Source: Holophaga sp.
Lineage (GTDB): Bacteria; Acidobacteriota; Holophagae; Holophagales; Holophagaceae
Reading direction: 5' to 3'
Assembly: GCA_016715205.1 (NCBI GenBank)
Contig: JADKBC010000028.1
Location: 1 to 17,329 of the forward strand
Length of the DNA stretch: 17,329 nt
The translations under genes were made by a program, and so were the position numbers. Shown here one piece after another: positions 17,218 to 17,329 of this stretch (positions are counted from its first letter, which is position 1; every line of letters begins with the position of its first letter). The notes under the pieces were generated by a model that did no database searches, was not told the DNA's origin, and saw only the letters and a list, made by a program, of their open reading frames with translations.

Positions 17218-17329
17218 ATGCACCAGGCTTTTGGTTACACTCATTACATCCTTAAACGCCAGGTCTTCGCCCTGACGGGGAAAGTGCGAATTTACAGCCC
17301 AGAGAACAACCTCCTCCTGTTCAGCGAAC
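17218..17329 (+). CDS. LURP-one-related/scramblase-like protein, 5' fragment
   Basis: Only 37 codons are in the window: it opens MHQAFGYTHYILKRQVFALT and continues KVRIYSPENNLLLFSE. The alternation of short strands, with YILKRQVFALTGKVRIYSPENN, resembles the start of LURP-one-related (LOR, YxjI-like) proteins, which have a Tubby-like barrel fold. The assignment rests on a short stretch and is tentative. It has its own leader with a Shine-Dalgarno sequence, so it may be transcribed separately from the wall unit. Confidence 0.45.
   Translation, partial: MHQAFGYTHYILKRQVFALTGKVRIYSPENNLLLFSE

Noticed and set aside
16441..17244. 267-codon minus-strand open frame
   Set aside because: Antisense to the L,D-transpeptidase, which has clear Tat and YkuD motifs.

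Overview
The window looks like chromosomal DNA of a Chloroflexota bacterium, probably of the Anaerolineae type. This is inferred from gene content and style: G+C-rich codon use, lipoproteins and wall enzymes with Thr/Pro-rich tails, a glycosyltransferase with a two-helix C-terminus, and short palindromic intergenic elements. No rRNA, tRNA, transposase or CRISPR array is visible, and no 16S-type marker is present to confirm the lineage.

Layout. From 1 to 2535 (minus strand) a family-2 glycosyltransferase is followed by a large polytopic membrane protein that runs off the left edge. Positions 2536-3105 are intergenic and packed with inverted repeats. From 3106 to 5478 (plus) is a degenerate DNA-methylase-like protein. 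It ends at a strong hairpin (5485-5520) shared with a convergent minus-strand unit (9569-5536): a MaoC-type hydratase, then a class A penicillin-binding protein. From 9724 to 13209 (plus) are a six-hairpin glycosidase and a beta-propeller lipoprotein. They converge on a minus-strand pair (14327-13222), a flavin reductase overlapping an AMMECR1-domain gene. From 14465 to 17174 (plus) is a tight three-gene cell-wall unit: N-acetylmuramoyl-L-alanine amidase, TPR membrane protein and Tat-exported L,D-transpeptidase. A LURP-one-like gene begins at 17218 and is cut by the right edge.

The main caution is reading-frame integrity. Nearly every long gene is broken by one or more single-base shifts, many in short homopolymer runs, with conserved protein sequence resuming at once in another frame. 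The flavin reductase and the amidase are the only two complete genes that read cleanly end to end. The pattern is far more like uncorrected sequencing indels than real gene decay, so I annotate reconstructed genes and mark the breaks.

Biologically, the window combines peptidoglycan synthesis (PBP), remodelling (amidase, L,D-transpeptidase) and envelope glycan or lipoprotein genes. The most interesting signals are: -10 promoter boxes 5-11 nt from the start codon of five genes, suggesting leaderless mRNAs; a methylase-like protein that seems to have lost its catalytic motif; the nested palindromic elements at 2614-2977; and the Tat-exported L,D-transpeptidase coupled to an amidase.
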